From assembly GCF_013410405.1 (NCBI RefSeq), contig NZ_JACCFK010000002.1:1798001-1862000 (forward strand): a stretch of 64,000 nucleotides of DNA, read 5' to 3'. The notes under the pieces were generated by a model, which worked only from the letters and a program-made list of their open reading frames with translations, was not told the origin of the DNA and searched no databases. Positions 24,775-32,597 of the stretch are shown one piece after another. This stretch comes from Amycolatopsis endophytica. GTDB taxonomy: Bacteria; Actinomycetota; Actinomycetes; Mycobacteriales; Pseudonocardiaceae. The position numbers and the translations under genes are program-made. Positions within the stretch are counted from its first letter, which is position 1; every line of letters starts with the position of its first letter.

Positions 24775-24827
24775 ACCGAAGAGCGCTATGGAGCGGTGCG
24801 GAACTGATCACCCTTGGAGGACAGGTT

Positions 24828-25163
24828 ATGCGTCTGGTCATCGACACTTCTCAGGTGACGTTCACGGTGGGCCGGGAGGCTCAGCCGAAGACGGATCAGA
24901 ACGGGATTCAGCGGGTCGAGCGCAGCACGAACGTTCCGATGTGGACTGTGCAGCTGGTTGCCATGGACGGCTCGGGCGCGGAGGTGATCGGTGTGACCGT
25001 CGCGGCCCCGCAGGCCCCCAAGGTCAGCACTGGCACCGTCGTGACGCCCGTTGAGCTGCAGGCGATTCCGTGGGCACAGAACGGTCGCAACGGCGTGGCT
25101 TTCCGTGCAGTCGACATCAAGGCTGTCTCCGGTTCGAAGACGTCGGCGAACTCCGCTTCCTGA
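24828..25163 (+). CDS. SCO3933-type plasmid/AICE regulatory protein
   Basis: 111 residues from ATG 24828 after TTGGAGGACAGG. It begins MRLVIDTSQVTFTVG and holds a VPMWTVQLVAMDGSGAEVIGV strand pair and a VTPVELQAIPWAQNGRNGVA segment, the pattern of the small OB-like proteins annotated as the SCO3933 family. These lead the replication/transfer operon of many actinomycete plasmids and AICEs. Its precise role is not known. Here it is the first gene after the repeat array and precedes the membrane protein and translocase genes. Confidence 0.75.
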   Translation: MRLVIDTSQVTFTVGREAQPKTDQNGIQRVERSTNVPMWTVQLVAMDGSGAEVIGVTVAAPQAPKVSTGTVVTPVELQAIPWAQNGRNGVAFRAVDIKAVSGSKTSANSAS

Positions 25164-25249
25164 CCGTGACGAACGTCTGAAGTGCTCACCCGGCACAACA
25201 GCCGGGAACTGGTCGAGCGGAACACCCTCGGCCGCTAGTCATTCCCCTC

Positions 25250-25310
25250 GAAGAGAAGCACGGGACCGGTCTGGTTCTTGGCGGTTCCCGTCCGGACCCG
25301 TGCCTCTTTC
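25250..25310 (+). other. Long imperfect hairpin between the SCO3933-type and membrane-protein genes
   Basis: GCACGGGACCGG (25258-25269) pairs with CCGGACCCGTGC (25292-25303) with one mismatch, and flanking GAAGAG/CTCTTTC bases extend the stem to about 19 bp around a 22-base loop. It sits 20 bp before the next ribosome site. It could attenuate transcription, protect mRNA, or be part of a replication origin. No U-run follows, so a plain terminator is less likely. Confidence 0.5.
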
Positions 25311-25330
25311 GTCTCCACCTTGGAGGAGTC

Positions 25331-26059
25331 GTGGCGAAGTCTATCCGCCGGGCGCGTGGCGCGCGCCGTATCGATGTCATGGAGTTCTGGCACGCGCCGA
25401 AGCAGCACTGGTTCGTTGTGAGCCTGGGCGTGTTGCTGCGCTGGCGCGCAGAGATCTTTCTGACCGCCGTGTTCCTCGTGGGCATGGCGTGGCTGTATCA
25501 CCAGGTCGGCGAGGGTTACGCCTGGCTGATCTTCACCGGGACCGTGGTGGCCGTGGTGCTGGTGCCGCAGACCCGCTGGTTCGTGTTCTCCCGGTTCTGG
25601 TGCCTGGTCGACCGGCACCGCTTGCGGACCTGCCTGCGGCAGGCGCGTGCCCGCACGATGAACCTGGACGGCGCGCTGCCGTTCATGCTGTGGGCGCGGC
25701 CCACCAAGACCGGGGAGCGGATCTGGTTGTGGAGCCGTGCGGGCTCCTCGGCCGGGGATCTGGAAGCGGTCCTCGAGTACATCGCGCCCGCCTGCTACGC
25801 CCGTGACGCGCGGGTGCACCGGGTGCGCAAGCTGTCCACCCTGTTCGCGGTCGAGGTCATCCGTCGTGACCCGCTGGACCGCTCGACGCCGATCGACTCG
25901 CCCCTGGCGAAGGTGGCGTCCCTCGTTCGCAAGAACCGCGGTGAAGGCAGCGAGCCCATCACGGCCGCCACGGTCACGCCGCTGCCCGTACAGGACAAGC
26001 CCGCGCCGAAGCCGGCCGCGGTGGTCCACGGCGAAGACCTCTCCGACTACATCGACTGA
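25331..26059 (+). CDS. AICE membrane protein in the spread (Spd) position
   Basis: 242 residues from GTG 25331 after TTGGAGGAG. A basic N-terminus (MAKSIRRARGARRIDVM) precedes two hydrophobic segments at about residues 45-60 and 68-85 (LTAVFLVGMAWLYH, LIFTGTVVAVVLV), then a cytoplasmic domain with WARPTKTGERIWLWSRAG and FAVEVIRRDPLDRS. I know such proteins from pSAM2-like elements, directly upstream of the FtsK-like gene, but no function is established. It probably assists transfer or spread between hyphal compartments. The translocase gene follows 11 bp downstream. Confidence 0.7.
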   Translation: MAKSIRRARGARRIDVMEFWHAPKQHWFVVSLGVLLRWRAEIFLTAVFLVGMAWLYHQVGEGYAWLIFTGTVVAVVLVPQTRWFVFSRFWCLVDRHRLRTCLRQARARTMNLDGALPFMLWARPTKTGERIWLWSRAGSSAGDLEAVLEYIAPACYARDARVHRVRKLSTLFAVEVIRRDPLDRSTPIDSPLAKVASLVRKNRGEGSEPITAATVTPLPVQDKPAPKPAAVVHGEDLSDYID

Positions 26060-26070
26060 GAGGCGTGGTC

Positions 26071-26877
26071 ATGCGGAAGAACACCATTCCGGTGGCTGGG
26101 CTGTCCATCTATGACCCCGTCCACCTCGGCATCTACGAAGACGGCTACGGCGTCGACATCGAGCTGATCTGGCGCAACATCCTGCTTGCAGGCGAGCCCG
26201 GCGCGGGTAAGTCCGTGGGCCTGAACAACATCGTCGCGCACGGGGCGCTGTGCCCGGACCTGTCGTTGTGGCTCTTCGACGGCAAACAGGTCGAGCTGGG
26301 CCTGTGGCGCGAGGTGGCCGACCTGTTCGTCGGTCCCGACATCGAACGCGCTCTGACCGCGCTGGAACGGCTGCAAGCGGAGATGGACCGCCGCTATGTC
26401 GAGCTGGACCGGGTCCGGCGGCGCAAGATCGACCGTCACGACCCCATCGACGTGATCATGGTTGTCATCGATGAGCTGGCCCTGTTCTCGGCCACGATGG
26501 GCACCAAGGACCAGCAAGAACAGTTCGTCCGCCTGCTGCGCGACCTTGTGGCGCGGGGCCGGGCTGCCGGGATCATCGTCGTAGCCGCGACTCAGCGGCC
26601 TTCTGCCGACATCATCCCTACTTCGCTGCGGGACCTGTTCGGGTACCGCATGGCTTATCGCTGCACCACCGATTCCAGCTCCGACATCATCCTCGGCCGG
26701 GGCTGGGCCGCGCAGGGCTTCGACGCCTCCAACATTGCGCCGGAGGAACGCGGCGTCGCCCTGCTGCTCGCCGAAGGCGGCATCCCACGCCGGATGAAGA
26801 CCGCCTATCTGACCGACGCGCACATTCACTCGCTCGTCGAATACGCGCGCCGAATCCGCACTCGCAAGACCGCTTAA
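26071..26877 (+). CDS. FtsK/SpoIIIE-type DNA translocase (TraB/TraSA-like), short form
   Basis: 268 residues from ATG 26071, spaced seven bases from GAGAGG; a GTG six bases earlier is too close to that site. Walker A GEPGAGKS at 41-48, Walker B IMVVIDEL near 129-137, and the FtsK signature LLRDLVARGRAAGIIVVAATQRPS. This protein pumps double-stranded DNA between cells in actinomycete conjugation. It is shorter than TraB of plasmids (about 650-790 residues), with no N-terminal membrane helices; the upstream membrane protein may supply the anchor. Such short forms are usual in this AICE type as I recall. Confidence 0.88.
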   Translation: MRKNTIPVAGLSIYDPVHLGIYEDGYGVDIELIWRNILLAGEPGAGKSVGLNNIVAHGALCPDLSLWLFDGKQVELGLWREVADLFVGPDIERALTALERLQAEMDRRYVELDRVRRRKIDRHDPIDVIMVVIDELALFSATMGTKDQQEQFVRLLRDLVARGRAAGIIVVAATQRPSADIIPTSLRDLFGYRMAYRCTTDSSSDIILGRGWAAQGFDASNIAPEERGVALLLAEGGIPRRMKTAYLTDAHIHSLVEYARRIRTRKTA

Positions 26878-26917
26878 TCCGCATTCGCAATTCGACTCGC
26901 AGGAGAGGACTGCCCTC

Positions 26918-27169
26918 ATGCTGATCGCAACCAAACCCATGGCCCTCACTCCCGAGCAGCTGTGGGTCTTCGTCACCGGCGAGAACAACGCCGTCGACGT
27001 CGCCCGCCTGGCCCACGCGCCCGAGATCGGCGGCTTCATCGCCCTGCCGATTTCCGCGTTCGACCCTTACGCGCTGCTGCCCGCCTACGCGCCGACCGGC
27101 GAACTCCTGGAGGGCTGGCGGTGGGCCACCACCCAGGACGTCGACGCCTACGCGCACTTGTTCGCCTGA
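26918..27169 (+). CDS. Small AICE protein of unknown function
   Basis: 83 residues from ATG 26918 after CAGGAGAGG. It is acidic and soluble, with LTPEQLWVFVTGENNAVDVA and a C-terminal WRWATTQDVDAYAHLF. I do not recognise it. It sits 40 bp after the translocase gene and 12 bp before the replication-initiator gene, so it is translated as part of the transfer/replication operon. SpdA-like or replication-accessory roles are possible but unsupported. Confidence 0.65.
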   Translation: MLIATKPMALTPEQLWVFVTGENNAVDVARLAHAPEIGGFIALPISAFDPYALLPAYAPTGELLEGWRWATTQDVDAYAHLFA

Positions 27170-27181
27170 CCCGGAGCATCC

Positions 27182-28669
27182 TTGACCGTCTCGACCATGA
27201 CCCTCAGCCCCACCGCTAAGACTGTGGTGGGGCTGGGAGCCGTCGCCGAGCCGGACATCCTCCGCCGCGCGAGTAGCCCTGACTACCGCTGGTGGCTCGC
27301 TCACGTCATGCCTGCGGCTGCCTGCTCTCGGCCGGTACGCCTGCGCGTGGAAGCGGACTGGGGCGGCGGTGACGTCGAGCGGGTCACTGACGATATGCCG
27401 GACGGGCTGCTCTATGTCGCCTGCAAGAATCGGCGTGCCTCGGTCTGTCCGGCCTGCGCGGAGACCTACCGGGCCGACACCTACCAGCTCGTGAAAGCCG
27501 GTCTCGTCGGCAGGAAGGGCGTGCCGGAGACCGTTACCGAGCATCCGTGCTTCTTCGTCACCCTCACCGCGCCGGCCTTCGGGCCTGTGCACAGTCGGGT
27601 GGTCAGCAACGGGCAGGTCAAGCCCTGTCGGCCCCGGCGGTACGCCCCGCTTTGTCCGCATGGCCGTTCAACTGAGTGTCGCGTGCGGCATGGCGAGGAT
27701 GACTCGTGCGTGGGGGAGCCGATCTGCCGGGACTGCTACGACTACGAGGCACAGGCGGTCTGGAACTTTCATGCTGGGGAGCTGTGGCGGCGGACCACGA
27801 TCACGCTGAACCGGTACCTCAAGGCTGCGGCCAAGGACCGGGGCGTGCAGGTGCGGTTGTCGTATGCCAAGGTCGCCGAGTACCAGCGTCGCGGCGTTGT
27901 GCACTTCCATGCCCTGATCAGGCTCGATGGCCTTGACCCGAACGATCTGGATACCATTGTCGCGCCGGATCCGAGCATTACGCCGGAGCTGCTGAGCAGC
28001 CTTATCGACACCGCTGCGACCGTTACGCGCTTCACTACGGCACCCCATCCCCGGCGTCGTACCGGCTGGACCATGGCCTGGGGCAAGCAGCGTGACATCC
28101 GCCCCGTCCACCTTCTCGCGAGCGATCACGATGACCGTGGTGCGCTGACAACCACCGCGGTGGCCGCCTACCTCGCGAAGTACGCCACGAAGGCCACCGA
28201 GGAAGCCGGGCATGTCTCCCGGCGACTGACGCAGCTCGACGCCAACCTGCACGCGGAGCGCGACAACCACCAGTCCCGGCAGCTCGTCGCCTGCTGGCGG
28301 CTCGGGCAGCGGCCCTTCTACTACACCAGCAAGCAGCAGCGCACCGAGTGGGCCGAAGGCTGGGGAAAGCTCCAGAAATGGGCGCACATGCTCGGCTTCG
28401 GCGGTCACTTCTCCACCAAGAGCCGCCGCTACTCCACCACTCTCACAACGCTGAGGGCCGTCCGTAAGGCATTCCAGCGCGGCGAACACCCCGAAGAGAC
28501 ACTGCCGGCCGACGCGGACCGGGACGGCGAACAGTCCGCGGTCACTCTCAACTGGATCTTCGACGGCGTCGGGTGGTTGACCATCGGCGACGCCGCCTTG
28601 GCGAACACGGCCGCGGCCAAGGCGCGGGAGCGCAAACGTGTTGCGCGAGAAGAGATCGAAAGCCACTGA
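27182..28669 (+). CDS. repSA: RepSA-type rolling-circle replication initiator
   Basis: 495 residues from TTG 27182. Cysteine pairs (CKNRRASVCPACAE, CRDCYDYEAQ) suggest zinc binding in the N-terminal third. The HUH motif is VVHFHALIRLDG near residues 238-249, and the catalytic-tyrosine motif is AAYLAKYATKA near 327-337. This is the initiator used by pSAM2 and other AICEs: it nicks a double-strand origin and starts rolling-circle replication of the excised circle. The origin itself was not located; in relatives it is in or next to the gene. xis follows 11 bp downstream, the usual repSA-xis-int order. Confidence 0.92.
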   Translation: MTVSTMTLSPTAKTVVGLGAVAEPDILRRASSPDYRWWLAHVMPAAACSRPVRLRVEADWGGGDVERVTDDMPDGLLYVACKNRRASVCPACAETYRADTYQLVKAGLVGRKGVPETVTEHPCFFVTLTAPAFGPVHSRVVSNGQVKPCRPRRYAPLCPHGRSTECRVRHGEDDSCVGEPICRDCYDYEAQAVWNFHAGELWRRTTITLNRYLKAAAKDRGVQVRLSYAKVAEYQRRGVVHFHALIRLDGLDPNDLDTIVAPDPSITPELLSSLIDTAATVTRFTTAPHPRRRTGWTMAWGKQRDIRPVHLLASDHDDRGALTTTAVAAYLAKYATKATEEAGHVSRRLTQLDANLHAERDNHQSRQLVACWRLGQRPFYYTSKQQRTEWAEGWGKLQKWAHMLGFGGHFSTKSRRYSTTLTTLRAVRKAFQRGEHPEETLPADADRDGEQSAVTLNWIFDGVGWLTIGDAALANTAAAKARERKRVAREEIESH

Positions 28670-28680
28670 AGGGAGAAGCA

Positions 28681-28860
28681 ATGGAACCGATCCTGCTCCG
28701 CGTCGACGAAGCCGCGCACCTGCTCGGCATCGGCCGGACGCGGGTCTACGACTTGATCCGATTAGGACAGTTGCGGTCCGTCAAGGTGTTCGACTCGCGC
28801 CGGATTCCTCGGGACGCGATTGACGAGTACGTGCGGTCTCTGATGGCACAGGCGGCGTGA
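28681..28860 (+). CDS. xis: Excisionase (AlpA/Xis-type HTH) of the AICE
   Basis: 59 residues from ATG 28681 after AAGGGAGAAG. The sequence is a winged-helix DNA-binding module: LRVDEAAHLLGIGRTRVYDL, then GQLRSVKVFDSRRIPRDAIDEY. It works with the adjacent integrase to excise the element. Its stop codon TGA shares its last base with the integrase ATG, so translation is coupled, a common way of setting their ratio. Confidence 0.9.
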   Translation: MEPILLRVDEAAHLLGIGRTRVYDLIRLGQLRSVKVFDSRRIPRDAIDEYVRSLMAQAA

Positions 28861-30020
28861 TGGCGAAGCGTGCGGCCAACGGGATGGGCACAATCGTGCA
28901 GCGAAAGGACGGGCGCTACCAGGCGGCGGTCTACGTGCTCACGGTGCACGGCACCCGCCAGCGGAAGTACGTCTACGGCAAGACCTGGGAGGAGGTGAAC
29001 AACAAGCGCATCGAGCTGCTCGACAACAACCGCAAGGGCGTGCCGTCGATCTCCTCATCGATGAAGCTGGGGGACTACCTCGACTATTGGCTGGACGAGA
29101 TCGTGCGGGTCGAGCGGGGAGCCTCGACGTACTCGGGGTACGAGGTCGTCGTCCGTCGGTATCTCAAGCCGTTGCTCGGGTCGCGGAAGTTGAACGCTCT
29201 GACGCCGGCCGATGTCCGGAAGATGCTCGCCAAGCTCCGGAAGATGGAGACGATCCACGGCAAGAAGCTCTCGGCTCGCTACGTCCAGAACGTGTTCGAG
29301 GTGTTGCGGAGTGCGCTCAACAACGCCGTGCGGGAAGAGCTGATCGGACGCAACGTGACCACCCTGGTCAAGGCGCCGTCGCGGGATCACTTCGAGGTCG
29401 AGCCCATGTCGGCGGCCGACGCGCGGCGGTTTATCCGGCACGCCTCCGAGCACTGGCTGTCCGCGCTCTGGCTCGTGTTGATCACCACTGGGCTCCGCAA
29501 GGGCGAGGTGCTGGGGCTGGCCTGGTCGGACGTCAACCTGACCACGGGGGAGTTCCGGGTGCGGCGGACGGTCCAGCGGGTGCGGGGCAAGTTGATGTTC
29601 GGCGAGCCCAAGACGAAGAAGTCGCGTCGCGTGCTGTACCTGCCGCCTGTCTGCCTGGCGGCGCTCAAGGCGCACCGCCGGGATACCGCCGAGCGGCTGA
29701 CCGAGCCCCTGAACCCGGCACCGGGGCAGCCGGACGATCTTGTGTTCATCACCCGTTCGGGGAGGGTGGTCGAGCCGCGGAACGTGAACACCATGCTCGA
29801 CCGGGTGCTACGGAGAGCGAGCATCGATCGCAGCCGCGTGCATGACTTGCGCCACACCTGCGCGACGCTGCTTCTGGAGGACGGGGCGACCATCCGCGAG
29901 GTGATGGAGCAGCTGGGCCACGCTTCGATCACCACCACGGCCAACATCTACGGTCACGTGCTGGACCAGGCGAAGCGGCAGATGGCCGAGCGGATGAACC
30001 AGCTGGCCGCGGGGGACTGA
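28860..30020 (+). CDS. int: Tyrosine site-specific integrase of the AICE
   Basis: 386 residues from the ATG overlapping the xis stop. AP2-like arm-binding N-terminus (IVQRKDGRYQAAVYVLTVHG), SAM-like core-binding domain about 68-165, catalytic domain with Arg213 (TTGLRKGEVLGLAW), His328 and Arg331 (VHDLRHTCATLLL), His354 (QLGHASITTT) and nucleophile Tyr364 (IYGHVL). All catalytic residues are in place. It recombines the circular element with the 3' half of tRNA-Asn. The gene ends 57 bp before the right core. It is only distantly like the left remnant integrase, although both use the same target. Confidence 0.93.
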   Translation: MAKRAANGMGTIVQRKDGRYQAAVYVLTVHGTRQRKYVYGKTWEEVNNKRIELLDNNRKGVPSISSSMKLGDYLDYWLDEIVRVERGASTYSGYEVVVRRYLKPLLGSRKLNALTPADVRKMLAKLRKMETIHGKKLSARYVQNVFEVLRSALNNAVREELIGRNVTTLVKAPSRDHFEVEPMSAADARRFIRHASEHWLSALWLVLITTGLRKGEVLGLAWSDVNLTTGEFRVRRTVQRVRGKLMFGEPKTKKSRRVLYLPPVCLAALKAHRRDTAERLTEPLNPAPGQPDDLVFITRSGRVVEPRNVNTMLDRVLRRASIDRSRVHDLRHTCATLLLEDGATIREVMEQLGHASITTTANIYGHVLDQAKRQMAERMNQLAAGD

Positions 30021-30038
30021 TGTCAACCCTGGATGTCA
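30019..30038 (+). promoter_or_regulatory. Putative integrase arm sites, right end
   Basis: GATGTCA-N6-GATGTCA, overlapping the last two bases of the int stop codon and ending 39 bp before the right core. It repeats the pair seen at 17727-17746 in the same orientation but with another spacer. The shared geometry at both element ends supports arm-type integrase binding. Confidence 0.6.
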
Positions 30039-30039
30039 A

Positions 30040-30068
30040 CAGGGCCCCGGATGATCTCCGGGGCCCTG
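30040..30068 (+). terminator. Terminator after the AICE integrase
   Basis: A perfect 12-bp stem CAGGGCCCCGGA / TCCGGGGCCCTG with a 5-base loop begins 20 bp after the int stop and is followed by TT. It should stop int transcripts from running into the tRNA on the other strand. Confidence 0.85.
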
Positions 30069-30076
30069 TTTGCGCT

Positions 30077-30150
<74 letters not shown>

Positions 30151-30293
30151 ATGCTCTGTGCCGCCCGGATCGCTCCGGGCTGACGGGATGAAACTTTAGC
30201 TCATGCGCGATCGCGCTCCGCAAGCACCCCCCGGCAGTTCCGCGGGTGTTGGGGGACAATGAGTGATCGAGCCGGAGACACCAGGAGGCGGGC

Positions 30294-30536
30294 ATGAAGA
30301 CTTTCCTGCTCGGCGCGGCCGTCGGGTACGTACTCGGGGCGCGGGCGGGTCGTGCGCGGTACGAGCAGATCGTGCGGACCTACCGGGCCGTCGCCGACCA
30401 TCCCGCGGTGCAGGGCGCGGCGGGCGTCGTTCGGGCGAAGGTGGGAGAGAAGGTGGGTGACAGGCTGCCGTTCGGGCGATCGGGCGGTGGGCCGGACGGG
30501 CATCGGGGGCGGGAGGCGAAGGCCACCCAGCCGTGA
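30294..30536 (+). CDS. Small YtxH-like protein
   Basis: 80 residues from ATG 30294 after CCAGGAGGCGGGC. It starts MKTFLLGAAVGYVLGARAGR, a short glycine-rich hydrophobic segment typical of YtxH-like proteins, then a helical RARYEQIVRTYRAVADHPAV and a glycine-rich tail. A common actinobacterial protein of unknown role, probably membrane-associated. It is the first chromosomal gene beyond the tRNA and converges on lexA. Confidence 0.75.
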   Translation: MKTFLLGAAVGYVLGARAGRARYEQIVRTYRAVADHPAVQGAAGVVRAKVGEKVGDRLPFGRSGGGPDGHRGREAKATQP

Positions 30537-30582
30537 CGGGCGGCCGGGGCGCGGCGGCCCGGCCCCCGGTACCGTTAATGCC

Positions 30583-30622
30583 AAGACCCCGGTGCGCCTC
30601 TGACTCACGCGGCCGGGGTTTT
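30583..30622. terminator. Terminator between the YtxH-like gene and lexA
   Basis: AAGACCCCGG (30583-30592) pairs with CCGGGGTTTT (30613-30622) with one G-U, enclosing a 20-base loop. The T-run suits transcripts from the plus strand. It lies between two convergent genes. Confidence 0.65.
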
Positions 30623-30630
30623 GCCAGCCC

Positions 30631-31284
30631 TCACACGCTGCGCAGCACCGACACGACGGCCCCCAGGATCACCGCACGATCGCCGTCGATCACGTCATAC
30701 GCCGGGTTCCTCGGCTCCAGGTAGACGTGGCCGTTGCGGCGCCGGTAGACCTTCACCGTCGCTTCTTCGTCGATCATCGCCGCCACGATCTGGCCGCTGT
30801 GGGCCTCCGACTGCTGGCGCACCACCACGATGTCACCGTCACAGATGGCCGCGTCGATCATCGAGTCACCTCGAACGCGCAAACCGAACACCGTTCCGCG
30901 GCCCGTCAGCTCGCGCGGGAGGGTCAGGGTGTCGTCGAGCTGCTCGATCGCCGAGATCGGGGTCCCGGCCGCGATGTCGCCCACCACCGGGACCGGAACG
31001 GAGTCCGACGAAGCCGCGCCCGACGAAGATTCCAGGAAGGCCCGCACGTCGATCGGCCTCGACACCGTCGCGCTGCGGCGCAGGAAACCCTTCTCCTCCA
31101 ACGCCGCGAGGTGCTTCGACACCGACGACGAAGATCGAAGGCCCACCGCCTCGCCGATCTCACGCGTGTTCGGCGCGTACCCGAACCGGTTCACCCAATC
31201 GCGGATCGCGACCAGGATCTGCTGCTGCCGCTCCGGCAACGACGCCGCGTCCAGGTGCTCGAAAAGATCGTCGTAGGAGGTCAC
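30631..31284 (-). CDS. lexA: LexA repressor (SOS regulator)
   Basis: 217 residues. N-terminal winged helix (RQQQILVAIRDWVNRFGYAP, then REIGEAVGLRSSSSVSKHLA), hinge, and C-terminal S24 peptidase domain with the Ala106-Gly107 cleavage site (DIAAGTPI), nucleophile Ser141 (RGDSMID) and Lys178 (EEATVKVY). RecA-DNA filaments trigger self-cleavage and release of DNA-repair genes. No clear GAAC-N4-GTTC SOS box is visible in the short gap upstream, where a methyltransferase gene ends 18 bp away, so this copy may be transcribed with it. A second lexA elsewhere is possible. Confidence 0.88.
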   Translation of the reverse strand: MTSYDDLFEHLDAASLPERQQQILVAIRDWVNRFGYAPNTREIGEAVGLRSSSSVSKHLAALEEKGFLRRSATVSRPIDVRAFLESSSGAASSDSVPVPVVGDIAAGTPISAIEQLDDTLTLPRELTGRGTVFGLRVRGDSMIDAAICDGDIVVVRQQSEAHSGQIVAAMIDEEATVKVYRRRNGHVYLEPRNPAYDVIDGDRAVILGAVVSVLRSV

Positions 31285-31301
31285 CAGCGGATGTTAGATG
31301 C

Positions 31302-32057
31302 TCACACCCGCGCCACCGCGAACACCCGCCGGAACGGGAACCACGTCGTCCCATCGGGTCGCGGCGGATATGCCTCGCCCAGCATCGGCGCCAGCTCCGC
31401 ACGGAACCGCCGCCACTCGTCATCGTCCAGAGCCGACCGGATCGGGCGAAGCGCCGTGCCGGTGACCCACTCCAGCACCGCGTCCTGCCCGCTCAACCGC
31501 TGGATGTACGTCGTCTCCCACGCGTCCACCACACAACCCGCGTCGGCGAACAAGGTCGCGTACTCCGACGGCGCATCGACCGCCTCGACACCCCGCAGCG
31601 CACCCACCCGCGAGGACCACGTCTCCCGTGAAGCCAGCTCACGAACCAGCGCGTGCGACGGCGAGTCCATGTTGCCCGGCACCTGCATCGCGAACCACGC
31701 CCCGCGCGGCAGCTCGGACACCCACCGGCGCAGCAGCGCACGGTGCTCCGGCACCCACTGCAGCACCGCGTTCGTCACCACGACATCCGTGTCCGGTGCA
31801 GGAGACCACTCCCGGACATCGGCAACACGCGCATCGATCCCCGCCTCGCGGGCCGCCGCGACCATCTCCGGCGAGCTGTCGATCGCCTCCAGCGCAGCGC
31901 CCGGCCACCGGGCGGCGAGCGAGCGCGTCAGGTTGCCCGGCCCGCAACCCAGGTCCACCACCCGCCGCGGCTCCTCGCACGCAATGCGGCCGATCAGATC
32001 GTAGAACGGGCGTCCTCGCAGGTCAGCGTAGTCGAGGTACTTCGCGGGATCCCACAC
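31302..32057 (-). CDS. tam: Trans-aconitate 2-methyltransferase-like SAM enzyme
   Basis: 251 residues of class I methyltransferase. It opens [20 protein letters not shown], the Tam-family start, followed by motif [17 protein letters not shown], motif II with [13 protein letters not shown], and [17 protein letters not shown] later [21 protein letters not shown] is also characteristic. Tam detoxifies trans-aconitate, an inhibitor of aconitase. The family call rests on sequence pattern only; other small acids could be substrates. It lies upstream of lexA on the same strand, 17 bp apart. Confidence 0.85.
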   Translation of the reverse strand: MWDPAKYLDYADLRGRPFYDLIGRIACEEPRRVVDLGCGPGNLTRSLAARWPGAALEAIDSSPEMVAAAREAGIDARVADVREWSPAPDTDVVVTNAVLQWVPEHRALLRRWVSELPRGAWFAMQVPGNMDSPSHALVRELASRETWSSRVGALRGVEAVDAPSEYATLFADAGCVVDAWETTYIQRLSGQDAVLEWVTGTALRPIRSALDDDEWRRFRAELAPMLGEAYPPRPDGTTWFPFRRVFAVARV

Positions 32058-32072
32058 AGTACGAGCGTACTG

Positions 32073-32594
32073 CTAAGCCTCGGGGTGCGCCAGCTTCGCC
32101 GCGGCCTCTCGCGCGATGGCCGCGACGACGTCGGCGTCCACTCCGGCGTCCGGACGGGCCTGCAACACGACACCGTCCCGCCCCGGCAGTTTCCGCTGCA
32201 CGAACCACACGCCACCACTGGTCAGCTCGGCCCGATGACGTGCGCGGATCGAGCCGTCCACCCGCTGGCGGACCAGCCACGGCACCTTCCCCGGCCGCGC
32301 CAGCGCGAACCGCACCGGGTCACGGTCCCGCAGCACGACCGCCGCCCCGGCCGTCCCGGTCTCCTCGGCCTCGACCACCGTCAGGGTCCCGTCACCCCAG
32401 ACCGCCTTGCTCACCAGGTGCCAGCCGATCCGTCGCGCCCGCCCCTCCGAGGGAACCCACAGCCCCAGTTCGGTGACCACCAGGTGGCCCCCGCCCGCGA
32501 CCGCGGCGGAACCCAGAGCGTTCTCCGACGCCTCCAGCTCGCCGGGGAAATCCTCCGGCAAGGGGTCGCCGAACAGCCGTCGCCACCACCGCAT
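32073..32594 (-). CDS. Conserved actinobacterial protein downstream of dnaG
   Basis: 173 residues, soluble. It begins MRWWRRLFGDPLPEDFPGEL and has regular beta strands: HLVVTELGLWVPSEG, WHLVSKAVWGDGTLTVVEA, RFALARPGKVPWLVRQRVDGS. I remember similar short proteins next to dnaG in other actinomycetes, but no function. Its start is three bases after the dnaG stop, so it should be co-expressed. Confidence 0.7.
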   Translation of the reverse strand: MRWWRRLFGDPLPEDFPGELEASENALGSAAVAGGGHLVVTELGLWVPSEGRARRIGWHLVSKAVWGDGTLTVVEAEETGTAGAAVVLRDRDPVRFALARPGKVPWLVRQRVDGSIRARHRAELTSGGVWFVQRKLPGRDGVVLQARPDAGVDADVVAAIAREAAAKLAHPEA

Positions 32595-32597
32595 GGC

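Noticed and set aside
25182..25238. 18-residue peptide after the SCO3933-type gene
   Set aside because: GTG start without a ribosome site and no known counterpart; too short to support.
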